Below the pieces are notes generated by a model. It did not search any database, was not told the origin of the DNA, and saw only the letters and a list, made by a program, of their open reading frames with translations. 20,761 bases of DNA. Origin: Bacilli bacterium (GTDB lineage: Bacteria; Bacillota_I; Bacilli_A; RFN20; CAG-826). Shown here in pieces: positions 1 to 8,456 of the stretch (position 1 is the first letter of the stretch; the number at the start of each line of letters is the position of its first letter). The stretch spans positions 1 through 20,761 of the forward strand of contig JAEDIE010000026.1 of assembly GCA_016296775.1 (NCBI GenBank), written 5' to 3'. The translations under genes were made by a program, and so were the position numbers.

Positions 1-121
1 GCTCGAAATCCCTTAGGGGTTTGATAATTGTTTACACAATCTTTAGGATATTTCCAATTATTGTATTAAAATAAGTTATATTTAATTGTATTAAATATAT
101 TTTATTATTAATATTAACTAT
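1..121. other. Leading non-coding stretch with a short hairpin
   Basis: AT-rich sequence before the first gene. Bases 6-12 (AAATCCC) can pair with 16-22 (GGGGTTT) around a 3-nt loop, giving a 7-bp stem with one G-U pair. This could be the tail of an upstream RNA or a weak terminator, but the window begins too close to tell. No Shine-Dalgarno sequence precedes the ATG at 122 and no convincing promoter hexamer pair is visible. Confidence 0.35.
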
Positions 122-1033
122 ATGAAGAAGGTTTTATCATTTATTGAAAAGATATTATATTACATTAGTGGAGCATTAATTTTAGCTTTATTTAATACTA
201 TTGTGATGATTGTTTCTTTTGTATCTTTAATACTTATTCCTTCTGGTATTAAATGTATTAAAAGATATAGATATATATTTACTGATGAACCTTTTGATTT
301 TTGTATAAGTTATAAAAAAGCTCCTGTATTTAATACTATTTACTTAGTATTAGGAGGGGGAATTATATATTGTTTACTTAAAGTAATAGGATTTTTACTT
401 GAAGTAAGTTTAATATTTTATTATCCAGGAAAAAAAGTTATACGTCTAGCTGATCTTTTCTTATTTCCTTTTGGAGTAGAATATCAAAAAGAAGGAATGT
501 ATTTTAAATCAAAATCTAAACAAGCTGAAAAAATAAATGGTAAATATGTCTTTTTTAGAATGGTAAATAATCCTTCAATGTTAGTAATAGATAATGAAGA
601 TACTACTTTATATGCTAAAGATATATTATTTGAAGATAAAGAAAATATATTAAACGCTTTTCATAAACAAAATAAGAAAACTAAAAATAAACTTATTGCT
701 TCTATAGTTATACCTTTAATTTTAGTTCCTATTTTTATTACTGTTGGAGTATTAATTAAAGATATTACTGATGCTCCTATTGTATATTTAAAACATTATC
801 CTTTTGTATATGCGATATATTGTTTTTGTTTCTTCTTGTTTAGAATATTTTTATATTTACATTACAAGAAGTTTGCTCCATTAAGTATTAACTTTACAAA
901 ATATTCTAAATATGTATTACTAGTAGATCAATTTGCTTATGAATACAAAGAAAAATATGTAAATTACGATAAATTATTTGCTCAAATTCAAAATGATGAA
1001 AAGTTAAAGGAGATTGAATATGTTAAGAATTAA
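122..1033 (+). CDS. Multi-pass membrane protein of unknown function
   Basis: This 303-residue protein is not recognised. It has hydrophobic segments at about residues 13-42, 70-100, 190-213 and 224-247, so it is probably a four-helix cytoplasmic-membrane protein. Between the second and third helix lies a lysine-rich soluble stretch (about 120-190), and a charged tail of about 50 residues follows the last helix. No catalytic motif is visible. The ATG at 122 is not preceded by a Shine-Dalgarno sequence. The 3' end overlaps the start of psuG by 14 bases, and the psuG ribosome binding site lies inside this gene, so the two are probably co-transcribed and translationally coupled. The coding call is supported by length and by a consistent membrane-protein pattern. 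The function is unknown. Confidence 0.75.
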   Translation: MKKVLSFIEKILYYISGALILALFNTIVMIVSFVSLILIPSGIKCIKRYRYIFTDEPFDFCISYKKAPVFNTIYLVLGGGIIYCLLKVIGFLLEVSLIFYYPGKKVIRLADLFLFPFGVEYQKEGMYFKSKSKQAEKINGKYVFFRMVNNPSMLVIDNEDTTLYAKDILFEDKENILNAFHKQNKKTKNKLIASIVIPLILVPIFITVGVLIKDITDAPIVYLKHYPFVYAIYCFCFFLFRIFLYLHYKKFAPLSINFTKYSKYVLLVDQFAYEYKEKYVNYDKLFAQIQNDEKLKEIEYVKN

Positions 1034-1922
1034 TAAAGAAGTTGAATTAGCTTTAAAAGAAAATAGACCTGTTGTAAGTTTAGAATCAACAATTATTTCT
1101 CATGGTATGCCTTATCCTAAAAATGTTGAATGTGCTTTAAGGGTAGAAGAAGAAATTAGAAAAAATGGGGCAATTCCAGCTACTATTGGTATTATTGAAG
1201 GTGATATTGTAATTGGAATGAATAAAGAAGAAATTGAAGAATTTGGAAAAAGAAAAGGAATTGTTAAAGTAAGTAGAAGAGATCTTCCTCTTGTTTGTAG
1301 TAAAAAGATGTGGGGAGCAACAACAGTTAGTGCAACTATGATTGCTTCAAAACTTGCTAATATTAAGTTTTTCGTAACTGGTGGAATTGGTGGAGTTCAT
1401 CGTAATGCTCAAGAAACTTTCGATATTTCAGCTGATTTAGATGAGTTAAGTAAAACAAGAGTTTGTGTAATTTGTGCTGGTCCTAAAGCTATATTAGATT
1501 TAGGTTTAACAATGGAATATTTAGAAACTAAAGGTGTTCCAGTTATTGGATATAATACTTCTTGTTTACCAGCTTTCTTTACAAATAAATCTAAATATAA
1601 AGTAGATATAAATGCTAAAAATAGTGAAGAAATAGCTAGTATTTTTAAAGAACAAGAAAATTTAAACTTAGAAAACGGAATATTAGTTACTAATCCAGTT
1701 GACGAAAAATATTCTTTAAATGAAGCTTATATAAATAAAGTAATAGATGAAGCAATCGTAGAAATGAATAAATTAAATATTAAAGGAAAAGATCAAACTC
1801 CTTTCCTTCTTTCTAAGATTGTAGAATTAACAAATGGAAAGAGTTTAGAAACTAATATTGAACTTATATTATCTAATGCTAGATTAGGAGCTAGCATCGC
1901 TTCTTCATATTCAAAATTATAA
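1020..1922 (+). CDS. psuG: Pseudouridine-5'-phosphate glycosidase
   Basis: A cytoplasmic enzyme that reversibly splits pseudouridine 5'-phosphate into uracil and ribose 5-phosphate, part of salvage of modified RNA nucleosides. The 300-residue length is normal for the family. The N-terminal signature LESTIISHGMPYP is near-diagnostic, with the conserved Glu at residue 22. The CAGPKAILDLG segment carries Lys156, aligned with the Schiff-base lysine of the E. coli enzyme. A GGIGGVHR glycine-rich segment, ETKGVPVIGY and a C-terminal NARLGASIA also fit. I chose ATG at 1020 because AAAGGAG at 1006-1012 lies 7 nt upstream; an in-frame TTG at 1014 sits almost on that ribosome binding site. The usual partner kinase psuK is not adjacent, so the substrate phosphate must come from a kinase elsewhere or from RNA breakdown. 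Confidence 0.95.
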   Translation: MLRINKEVELALKENRPVVSLESTIISHGMPYPKNVECALRVEEEIRKNGAIPATIGIIEGDIVIGMNKEEIEEFGKRKGIVKVSRRDLPLVCSKKMWGATTVSATMIASKLANIKFFVTGGIGGVHRNAQETFDISADLDELSKTRVCVICAGPKAILDLGLTMEYLETKGVPVIGYNTSCLPAFFTNKSKYKVDINAKNSEEIASIFKEQENLNLENGILVTNPVDEKYSLNEAYINKVIDEAIVEMNKLNIKGKDQTPFLLSKIVELTNGKSLETNIELILSNARLGASIASSYSKL

Positions 1923-1946
1923 ATACTATATGAAATCCCTACTATT

Positions 1947-2621
1947 TTAAGAAATAAGGTAAGCAAATAAACCAATTGAAATTAATATTTGAGCTATATA
2001 ATAAGTAGAAATAATATAAAAATCATGATACTTGAATGTTTTTATAAACTTTTGTAAAGCAATGAAAATATCACTTAATATAAAGATCAAATAACCAATT
2101 ACACAAATTAAGAAAGCTAAATCATTGGTTAATATTAAAGCATTAATAGCTAAATACAAGTTAATAATTAATCCTGAAAAATAAATAGGAGTTAAAAAAG
2201 CAAATATCTTTATTTTCTTATAAAAACATATTCCAAATGTAAGAACTATAAAAACAAATAATAAAGGAACAGTAATTATTAAATATAAAGGAACAGTATT
2301 TAATGTAGAATAAATAATTAAAAAATAATTAGTTATAAATAAACAATGAGAAATAAAGAAACTAATAGCTCCTATATAAAACATTCTTTTAACTTTAAAT
2401 AAAAGACAAAAATCTCCTAAAAAAGCAAATATTAAAGTTAAATATAATATAGGTTTTAAAGGATAACAAATAATGAATCCTATAATTAAACTAATTAAAG
2501 GAAAAGTCTTTAAAACCATATATAATTTCCTATTTTTTATAACTGTTGCATAACTAGCAATAGTTCCAAAAATTAAAGAAATTAACGTAACAATTATTAA
2601 AACTATAACTTCTATCTTCAT
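1947..2621 (-). CDS. YhhN/TMEM86 family membrane protein (lysoplasmalogenase-like)
   Basis: A 224-residue, very hydrophobic protein with about eight predicted transmembrane helices. It keeps the family's landmarks in order: a KTFPLISL segment near residue 39 (family KPL-T), FAFLGDFCLL near 65, FYIGAISFFISHCLF near 80, FILSDIFIALQKF near 180 and a C-terminal STYYIAQILIS. The GD, H and SD positions are the polar residues thought to form the active site. Eukaryotic members hydrolyse the vinyl-ether bond of lysoplasmalogens; bacterial members are less well characterised, so the substrate is inferred. The gene converges on psuG with a 24-base gap that holds no clear terminator. The ATG at 2621 has no Shine-Dalgarno sequence. 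A gap of about 95 bases separates it from the divergent lipase gene. Confidence 0.85.
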   Translation of the reverse strand: MKIEVIVLIIVTLISLIFGTIASYATVIKNRKLYMVLKTFPLISLIIGFIICYPLKPILYLTLIFAFLGDFCLLFKVKRMFYIGAISFFISHCLFITNYFLIIYSTLNTVPLYLIITVPLLFVFIVLTFGICFYKKIKIFAFLTPIYFSGLIINLYLAINALILTNDLAFLICVIGYLIFILSDIFIALQKFIKTFKYHDFYIISTYYIAQILISIGLFAYLIS

Positions 2622-2701
2622 ACATATATTTTAGTCATTATTGTATTTATAAATCAAATTATTTATGTATAAATAGGTTTGTATAATTTCTATATAAATT
2701 A

Positions 2702-2707
2702 TATAAT
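2702..2707 (+). promoter_or_regulatory. -10 box of a probable leaderless promoter (lipase gene)
   Basis: A perfect TATAAT ends 8 nt before the ATG at 2716. Transcription normally starts about 7 nt after the -10 box, so the message would begin at or next to the start codon. No Shine-Dalgarno sequence is present. A second TATAAT at 2682-2687 is an alternative that would give a leader of about 20 nt. No strong -35 box is seen. Confidence 0.45.
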
Positions 2708-2715
2708 TTTTTAAG

Positions 2716-3501
2716 ATGAATATATATACTACTAAATACCCAGTTATTTTAGTTCATGGAATCATTGCTAAAGATTTCTCCTTTTATCATGCTTTTAGAA
2801 AAATTAGAGAAAAATTAGCTTCAAATCATGTTCATGTATATATAGGAAATCATGATGGAATTGGTAGTATTGAAAACAATGCAAGACAATTAAAGACACA
2901 AATATTAGAGATATTAAAAACAGAAAATACAGATAAAATTAATATTATTGCTCATTCAAAAGGTGGATTAGATTCTAGATATATGATTTCTAAATTAGAT
3001 ATGGAAAAACATGTAGCTAGTTTAACAACTCTTTCTACTCCTCATCATGGAAGTAAACTAGCTTCACATTTATTAGAATTACCTAATTTTATTGTTAAAA
3101 TATTATGTTTTTGGTCTAACCTATTTTATAAAATCATGGATGATAAAAATCCAGACCTTTTACAAGTAGGTAAAGATTTATCTTATGAATCAATGATCAA
3201 TTTCAATAGGGAAATAGTTAATTCTAAAGAAATTTTTTATCAATCATATTCTTCATCTTTAAGAAAGAGTAGACAATTTTTAATGTTTATTCCTTATCAT
3301 TTAACTAAGTTTATAGAAAGTGAAGATACTGATGGATTAGTAAGTGTTTCTAGTAGTGTTTGGGGAGATTATAAAGGAAACACTAGTGGAAATTTTGATC
3401 ATGCTGAAATTATTGCTTTCTTTGGCAATAAAAAAAGAATAGAACAAGTTACTGAGTTTTATTTAAAATTAGTATTAGAATTAAAAGAATTAGGTTTTTA
3501 A
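2716..3501 (+). CDS. Alpha/beta-hydrolase, triacylglycerol-lipase-like esterase
   Basis: A 261-residue serine hydrolase of the bacterial lipase type. The N-terminus has the oxyanion-hole strand PVILVHGI (residues about 9-16). The nucleophile elbow is AHSKGG with Ser81, a variant of GxSxG in which the first Gly is Ala, as in Bacillus-type family I lipases. The acid is probably Asp206 in DTDGLVS, and the catalytic histidine is His229 in NFDHAE, in the right order and spacing. There is no signal peptide, so it should act inside the cell on an unknown ester. It ends 11 bases before the tautomerase gene, with which it probably forms an operon. It probably starts as a leaderless message (TATAAT 8 nt before the ATG). 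Class is confident; substrate is not known. Confidence 0.88.
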   Translation: MNIYTTKYPVILVHGIIAKDFSFYHAFRKIREKLASNHVHVYIGNHDGIGSIENNARQLKTQILEILKTENTDKINIIAHSKGGLDSRYMISKLDMEKHVASLTTLSTPHHGSKLASHLLELPNFIVKILCFWSNLFYKIMDDKNPDLLQVGKDLSYESMINFNREIVNSKEIFYQSYSSSLRKSRQFLMFIPYHLTKFIESEDTDGLVSVSSSVWGDYKGNTSGNFDHAEIIAFFGNKKRIEQVTEFYLKLVLELKELGF

Positions 3502-3512
3502 AGGAGATATTT

Positions 3513-3851
3513 ATGCCATTTATTGAAGTAAAAACAAATAAAGAATTAAGTAAAGTAGATATATTAAATATTGAAAAAGAGATAGAAAAACATATAGTTT
3601 TATTGAAAAAGAGTAAAGAATGGTTGATGGTTAATGTTATTCCTTCTTTACCTTTAAGATTTAAAGGAAATGATGAAATCTCTTTAATTATTGAAGTAAA
3701 AACTTATTCAAAAGTAAGTTATGATGATGCTAATAAGTTTTCTAAAGTTATTACAGATTTTATTTCTTTAAATTATAATATTGATAAGAGTAGAATTTAT
3801 TTTGCATATTTTGATACTCTATTATGGAGCTATGAAGGAGAAAACTTCTAG
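3513..3851 (+). CDS. MIF-like tautomerase superfamily protein
   Basis: A 112-residue homologue of macrophage migration inhibitory factor (phenylpyruvate/dopachrome tautomerase family), the usual length for the trimeric MIF fold. The start MPFIEVKTN puts the catalytic Pro1 at the N-terminus after Met removal. Counting from that Pro, Lys32 falls exactly where MIF has its catalytic Lys32, and SRIYFAYFD near residue 95 matches MIF DRVYINYYD, with the Tyr in the active-site position. The C-terminus WSYEGENF resembles the MIF end. Strong ribosome binding site AAAGGAG at 3501-3507, 6 nt before the ATG, overlapping the lipase stop. The natural substrate is unknown; keto-enol tautomerase activity is inferred from residues. 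tRNA-Gly begins 10 bases downstream. Confidence 0.88.
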   Translation: MPFIEVKTNKELSKVDILNIEKEIEKHIVLLKKSKEWLMVNVIPSLPLRFKGNDEISLIIEVKTYSKVSYDDANKFSKVITDFISLNYNIDKSRIYFAYFDTLLWSYEGENF

Positions 3852-3861
3852 TATATATTAT

Positions 3862-3935
3862 GCATCTGTAGTTCAGTGGTAGAACACTAGCTTCCCAAGC
3901 TAGCTATACGGGTTCGATTCCCGCCAGATGCTCCA
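3862..3935 (+). tRNA. tRNA-Gly (CCC anticodon)
   Basis: A full cloverleaf of 74 nt including an encoded CCA. The acceptor stem GCATCTG/CAGATGC pairs perfectly, as do the D stem GTTC/GAAC and the anticodon stem CTAGC/GCTAG. The loop TTCCCAA puts the anticodon CCC at 3894-3896. The T loop is TTCGATT; its stem has one mismatch at the outer pair. The discriminator base is T, as in other bacterial Gly tRNAs. It reads GGG codons. It starts 10 nt after the tautomerase stop with no promoter in between, so it may be co-transcribed. Confidence 0.95.
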
Positions 3936-3945
3936 TTTTAATGAA

Positions 3946-3991
3946 ATTCCCCCCAAAATTTGGACCATATGGTACAATGAAATGGGGGAAT
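3946..3991. repeat. 46-nt interrupted palindrome with embedded extended -10 box
   Basis: ATTCCCCC (3946-3953) pairs with GGGGGAAT (3984-3991). The inner 18 nt (3960-3977, centred on CCATATGG) form a second palindrome with one mismatched pair, on the same centre. TGGTACAAT at 3970-3978 reads as an extended -10 box (TGnTACAAT), so the element could be an operator over a promoter. It could also be the end of a small mobile element. Confidence 0.5.
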
Positions 3992-4006
3992 AACAAAAAG
4001 ACTATA

Positions 4007-4046
4007 GTGTTGATACAGTAGAAGCACTGAAAATCAGCACTTTTTT
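4007..4046 (+). terminator. Intrinsic terminator-like hairpin
   Basis: GTGTTGAT (4007-4014) pairs with ATCAGCAC (4033-4040), 8 bp with one G-U pair and an 18-nt loop, followed by six T residues (4041-4046). With the extended -10 box at 3970-3978 this would bound a transcript of about 60 nt. Confidence 0.45.
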
Positions 4047-4076
4047 CATATAAATAAGTAAATTTATAATGGTTCC

Positions 4077-4113
4077 GTACAATCCTAGACATTAGGAAAA
4101 GGGTACTTTTTTT
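4077..4113 (+). terminator. Possible second terminator
   Basis: TCCTA (4083-4087) pairs with TAGGA (4093-4097), and GTAC (4077-4080) with GTAC (4103-4106), through an internal loop. T7 (4107-4113) follows. The stem is weak, so the call is tentative. Confidence 0.3.
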
Positions 4114-4258
4114 AAAAAATAAGAAAACATTACCCGGAAGAAGCATTTTTCTAACGATTTTGATAGTTATAGAAATTAACATAACGAAAACAAAACTCGA
4201 ATTAACTAAACAATTATTTGTAAACAAATATTTTTAGGTTTATTTTTTAAGAAATATA

Positions 4259-4282
4259 TTATTCAAAATTAATTTTGAATAA
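4259..4282. promoter_or_regulatory. Perfect 24-nt palindrome, candidate operator of the MACPF operon
   Basis: TTATTCAAAATT is followed directly by its exact reverse complement, with no spacer. The half-site TTCAAAATTA (4262-4271) recurs in direct orientation at 4294-4303, 32 bp on, close to three helical turns. It lies about 90 bp before the MACPF start codon, where a dimeric repressor or activator would be expected. Confidence 0.45.
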
Positions 4283-4372
4283 GATTACTTCTTTTCAAAA
4301 TTAGTGTAAAATATTATTACATATGATGATGTAGAAACGATTTATTCTTTATCATCGTGAAGGGAAGGTTTT

Positions 4373-7300
4373 ATGATTAAGAAGTTTTTAACTAAAAGAA
4401 ATGCAAGATCTTTGTTCTTTTTTGTTTCTTGCATGTTAGTTTTACCATCGTTACTTTCATTTTCAAATCAACTAACTGATACTAGCGAAACTAAAGTTGA
4501 TAATTCAGAAGCTACCCAATACATTGGTTATGGGTACAACATAGCTGGAGGTAGAAGATTAGCTGAAAATGATTCCTTACAACTTAATAACCCAATTTTA
4601 GATATTGATAATAAAGAGTTAATGAGTAAAGTAAAAGTTTTTAATTCCTCAAAAACTGTTTATGAAAGTAACTCATCATCTAAAGTTAGTGAAATAACTA
4701 AAAAATATGGACAAGTTGTTTCTGGAGGAGCTAATGTCGGGGCTCAAATTTATTGTGTTAATGTTAATGTGGGTTCTACATTTAATACGACAAAAAATTC
4801 CAGTTGGACAACTACACAACATGAAGAATATTCATACTATACGATTTTTGTAAAAAATAAGCCCGTTGTTCTTCAAATGGATGCTTTTGAAATCAAAAAC
4901 TATTTAAATCCTACTTTTGAAAAAGAAATTAAATCAATTAAGAGTGCTTCTGAAGCTTTAAATTTATTAATGAAGTATGGTACACATTTACCAACTGGAT
5001 ATACCTTAGGTGGTATGTTTGAGTTAACAAATTATTATGCTTCAAATTCTTCTTCATATGTTAGAGAAAGTTCATCTACATTTGCTTCTCAAGTTAGTAC
5101 AACAATTGGAAGTTATGCTAGTGCAGGAGTAGATTTTTCTTTTAATGAATCTTTTGGTGGAAAAGATAACAACTCCTATGCAGTTAACAATTATAAATGT
5201 ACAACATATGGTGGTTATACTTTTCCAGGCTTAACAATTGATCAAGCTTTCTCATACTATGAAACTGCTTTTGGTGCAGGATATGTTTATGATATTTGGA
5301 CTGATTCGATTAATGCTGGTAAAAATCTTGTTATTGTTGACATCCCTCAATCAAGTGAAATGATTCCATTATGGGATTTACTTCCTGCTGATGAATCATA
5401 CTCAAATACACGTAATTTGTTAATCGAATCTTATCTTACTTTATGTGGAAATCAATACAAAGAATTTAAAGATATTTATCAAGACGTCGTTGCAACTGAT
5501 GTAGAAAATGGTAGAAATGAGTTAGATTCATCAATTAGTACATCTACTAATTATACTGGTTACAATATGATCGTAAGTTCTGGACAAATATCGAAAGAGA
5601 TTTCTGTTGAAGATGAACTTGAAGATACTATTGTTATAAAACAAGGGAACACCTTTAATTTAAATTATTATACAAATAATTATGAAGGACATGTTGTTGA
5701 ATGGATTTCAGATAATAAATCGGTTGTACAAGTTCAAGATGCAAGAAATGCTGTTTTTAAAACTGTTGGATCTGGTCAAGCAAAGCTTACTTTAACAGTT
5801 GATGGTGCAATTCAACCAAAAATAGTTAAAAATGTTAATGTTAATTCTTCTTCAAGTACTTTCAATATAGGAGATGGAAGTGAAGAGAATCCTTATTTAA
5901 TATTTAGTCTTAGTGACTTAAATAAGCTTGCTGCTAGTAGTGCAGATTTAACCAAAAACTATAGATTAATGGCAGATATAACTGATGGAACTAATTCCGA
6001 AGTTCAACAAATAGCTGCATCTTCACCTTTTAAGGGTGTTTTTGACGGATATGGTCATACAATCAAGATTACCAATAGTACCCGTACTAATTCTATTCAA
6101 AATTCAGCAAATAAAAATATGGGTTTATTTGCAGAAAATGCTGGTACTATTAAAAATTTAATAGTTGAGGACTGCGATTTTAGTTTTGATGCTGATTATA
6201 CAGCACAAGAAGTTCAAAATTTTGGAATTATTTGTGGTAGTAATACAGGAACAATTATTGGTTGTGTAGTTAATAATTCAAAAATTGATTTCTATACTTC
6301 TTTAGTATACGCATATAGAAATATTAATATTGGTGGTATTGCTGGATATAATACAGGAACAATTAGCAATTGTGAGTTTAATGAAGGTATGCTTAATAAC
6401 ATTGCTGAAGATGATGCTCTAAGTTATAAAGAAAGCATTAGAATGGCTTATACTGGTGGCATTGTTGGATTAAATAAGAGTGGAAACATTAATTATTGTT
6501 CAACTAAGAAATGTGTTATTGATACAAAAATCGGTGAAACAGTCTCCACTACAAGCTATCTTTTCCTTGCTGCATCTGGAGGTATTGTTGGTGCTAGCAT
6601 TGATAACGGAACTATTGAACATTGTCTAGTTTATGATTATTCAAAATTAAATAAAACATTCGATACTGTGCAAACTATTTCAGCTCAAACTTATGATGAT
6701 GGCCATTATAGTAATTCAGTTGCTGGTGGTATTGCTGGATATGTTTCTTATAATAGTGACAATTATGCAATTTCTTATTGTTTAGTAAGAAATGTTGGAA
6801 ATATTAAAGTCACAGTTGGAAGTTCGTCTACTTATAATGATAGGTCTCATTGTGGTTATTTAGCTGGTGTTATCACAAAAAAATATCCATTTAGTGCTGA
6901 TACTGCCGCAAGCAGTTCTGATGAAGGATTTTTAAAAACAAGCAATTTAGAAAGTGAAAAGGCTGTTCAATATATTTATGATTCTTATGTTCAAGCTAGT
7001 GAAGAAGGCAATTTAAGTGGCGGAACTGCAGATGAATCCTTAATTAATAGTAAATCAAATTATACAAGTACAATTAAATTATGGTCTAGTGGTACAGTTA
7101 ATGAATTGTCTTCTAATTTTACTACTGATGAGCAATTTTATGATTCTAATACTGGTGATACTTTATTAAAAATAAAGACTTATGACTTTAGTACAAATGG
7201 AATCTTTGTTGATTTACAAAAAGCTAAAACAGAATTTTATGTAGGTGATACCTTTACCACTGGCAATATTAAAGTATATGGATCATATACAGTTGGTGGA

Positions 7301-8443
7301 GATATTTTTGATATTAACTATTATACAATTGATTCAAGAGAATTTATTGTTGATTCGACTGGAAAAGCAAGTACACCTGGAAAGGCAACAATTAGAATAT
7401 TAGTTAATAATGCAGAGGTGGCTTCTTATATTGTCACTATTAATAATCCAGAAGTTGTAGAATTTTATGCAGTCGATTCAAGAACTGAAGGAGATTCAAA
7501 ATTCTATGAAGGGGATAGTTATATTAGTGTATTAAAGAAAACAAATATTAAAACAATTAAGGCTAATGGGGAACAAAGTGATATTAGCTATACTGATTTA
7601 GATGATTGTAAAGTTGGAATTACTGGTGTTTCATCTTTTGAAAATAAAAAATTAGAAGCTGGAAACAATGATATTGTTCTTCATTATAATGACCTTATTT
7701 ATGTTTATCATGTATATGCTGAAAAACGTGAAGTTACTGATATCATTATTCAAAATAAAGAAACTTTAGAGTCAAAAACTTATAATCTTGGAATTAAATC
7801 CATTGATTTTGGAGAAGATTTAAAGATTTATGCATATTACGACAGATTACCAATTGGAGAAACATCAAGTGAATTAAGAATTCCAAATGGAAGTGGTACA
7901 TATATTCCTGATGGTAATAACGATAGATTAGTTTCTGGAGTATTTACTTTAAAAGATGATGAATATGAATTAACTTATTCAAAAATTGTTAAAGGAAAAA
8001 ATAAAATTACTGCAACATATGATTTAAGTGTTTCAGATTCATTTATAGTTGTTGGCAACCAATTTGTCACTAAGAAAACAGTTAACGATTTCATTGATGC
8101 AGTAAATGAAATTAATTCTTCTGATAATTTAATAAAGAGATTTAACGCAATTCAAAAAGCTAATAAAATGCTTACTGAAATTGGTGATTACACTTGCCTT
8201 GAAATTGTAGATGCTGATGATAGTTGTGTCGGAATTCTTGGAGATGATGGTTCATTTATGACTGCAAAAAATAGATTAGACCAAGAAATTAGTAAATATA
8301 ATGATGAAGTAAATCATGTAAATGGTAAATTATTTGATGCTGTTAAAGTTTCAAATTATTGGTCAAATACTATATTACAAGCAGCTGGAGTTACTGTCCT
8401 TCCAATTATCTTGCTCATATTAAAAAAGTTGTTATGTTTATAA
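4373..8443 (+). CDS. Secreted, membrane-anchored MACPF-domain protein with Ig-like and GLUG repeats
   Basis: A 1356-residue exported protein. Residues 1-30 form a signal peptide (KKFLTKRNAR then a hydrophobic core). Residues about 45-370 look like a membrane attack complex/perforin domain: the signature YGTHLPTGYTLGG is at 202-214 and the family's opening YGYN motif is at about 53. Such domains insert beta-barrels into target membranes. A Big2-type Ig-like domain follows (about 415-495), then a beta-helix region with GLUG-type repeats (about 500-840; copies such as GGIAGYNTGTISNC), then two or three further Ig-like domains (about 940-1250) and a short helical region. The C-terminus (about 1335-1356) is a transmembrane anchor ending in lysines. 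GGGAAGG precedes the ATG. It is the first gene of a three-gene operon. Target (host cell or competing microbe) is unknown. Confidence 0.85.
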   Translation: MIKKFLTKRNARSLFFFVSCMLVLPSLLSFSNQLTDTSETKVDNSEATQYIGYGYNIAGGRRLAENDSLQLNNPILDIDNKELMSKVKVFNSSKTVYESNSSSKVSEITKKYGQVVSGGANVGAQIYCVNVNVGSTFNTTKNSSWTTTQHEEYSYYTIFVKNKPVVLQMDAFEIKNYLNPTFEKEIKSIKSASEALNLLMKYGTHLPTGYTLGGMFELTNYYASNSSSYVRESSSTFASQVSTTIGSYASAGVDFSFNESFGGKDNNSYAVNNYKCTTYGGYTFPGLTIDQAFSYYETAFGAGYVYDIWTDSINAGKNLVIVDIPQSSEMIPLWDLLPADESYSNTRNLLIESYLTLCGNQYKEFKDIYQDVVATDVENGRNELDSSISTSTNYTGYNMIVSSGQISKEISVEDELEDTIVIKQGNTFNLNYYTNNYEGHVVEWISDNKSVVQVQDARNAVFKTVGSGQAKLTLTVDGAIQPKIVKNVNVNSSSSTFNIGDGSEENPYLIFSLSDLNKLAASSADLTKNYRLMADITDGTNSEVQQIAASSPFKGVFDGYGHTIKITNSTRTNSIQNSANKNMGLFAENAGTIKNLIVEDCDFSFDADYTAQEVQNFGIICGSNTGTIIGCVVNNSKIDFYTSLVYAYRNINIGGIAGYNTGTISNCEFNEGMLNNIAEDDALSYKESIRMAYTGGIVGLNKSGNINYCSTKKCVIDTKIGETVSTTSYLFLAASGGIVGASIDNGTIEHCLVYDYSKLNKTFDTVQTISAQTYDDGHYSNSVAGGIAGYVSYNSDNYAISYCLVRNVGNIKVTVGSSSTYNDRSHCGYLAGVITKKYPFSADTAASSSDEGFLKTSNLESEKAVQYIYDSYVQASEEGNLSGGTADESLINSKSNYTSTIKLWSSGTVNELSSNFTTDEQFYDSNTGDTLLKIKTYDFSTNGIFVDLQKAKTEFYVGDTFTTGNIKVYGSYTVGGDIFDINYYTIDSREFIVDSTGKASTPGKATIRILVNNAEVASYIVTINNPEVVEFYAVDSRTEGDSKFYEGDSYISVLKKTNIKTIKANGEQSDISYTDLDDCKVGITGVSSFENKKLEAGNNDIVLHYNDLIYVYHVYAEKREVTDIIIQNKETLESKTYNLGIKSIDFGEDLKIYAYYDRLPIGETSSELRIPNGSGTYIPDGNNDRLVSGVFTLKDDEYELTYSKIVKGKNKITATYDLSVSDSFIVVGNQFVTKKTVNDFIDAVNEINSSDNLIKRFNAIQKANKMLTEIGDYTCLEIVDADDSCVGILGDDGSFMTAKNRLDQEISKYNDEVNHVNGKLFDAVKVSNYWSNTILQAAGVTVLPIILLILKKLLCL

Positions 8444-8456
8444 AAAGGAGAGCAAA

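Larger units (their letters stand above)
3936..4372. other. 437-base non-coding region between tRNA-Gly and the MACPF operon
   Basis: No gene is supported here. The longest open frame on the minus strand runs straight into the tRNA and shows no family resemblance. The region holds a large palindrome (3946-3991), one or two intrinsic-terminator-like hairpins (4007-4046, 4077-4113) and a perfect 24-nt palindrome (4259-4282) close to the MACPF gene. It may contain a short RNA gene or the worn-down end of a mobile element. Confidence 0.6.

Noticed and set aside
1014..1019. TTG at 1014 as the psuG start
   Set aside because: It is one base from the Shine-Dalgarno sequence; ATG at 1020 has normal 7-nt spacing.
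1793..1975. 60-codon minus-strand frame over the psuG end
   Set aside because: Antisense to a well-conserved gene, with no ribosome binding site or family resemblance.
3904..4227. Minus-strand open frame of 107 codons after tRNA-Gly
   Set aside because: It ends inside the tRNA, has no ribosome binding site and no recognisable motif; hairpins account for the region better.
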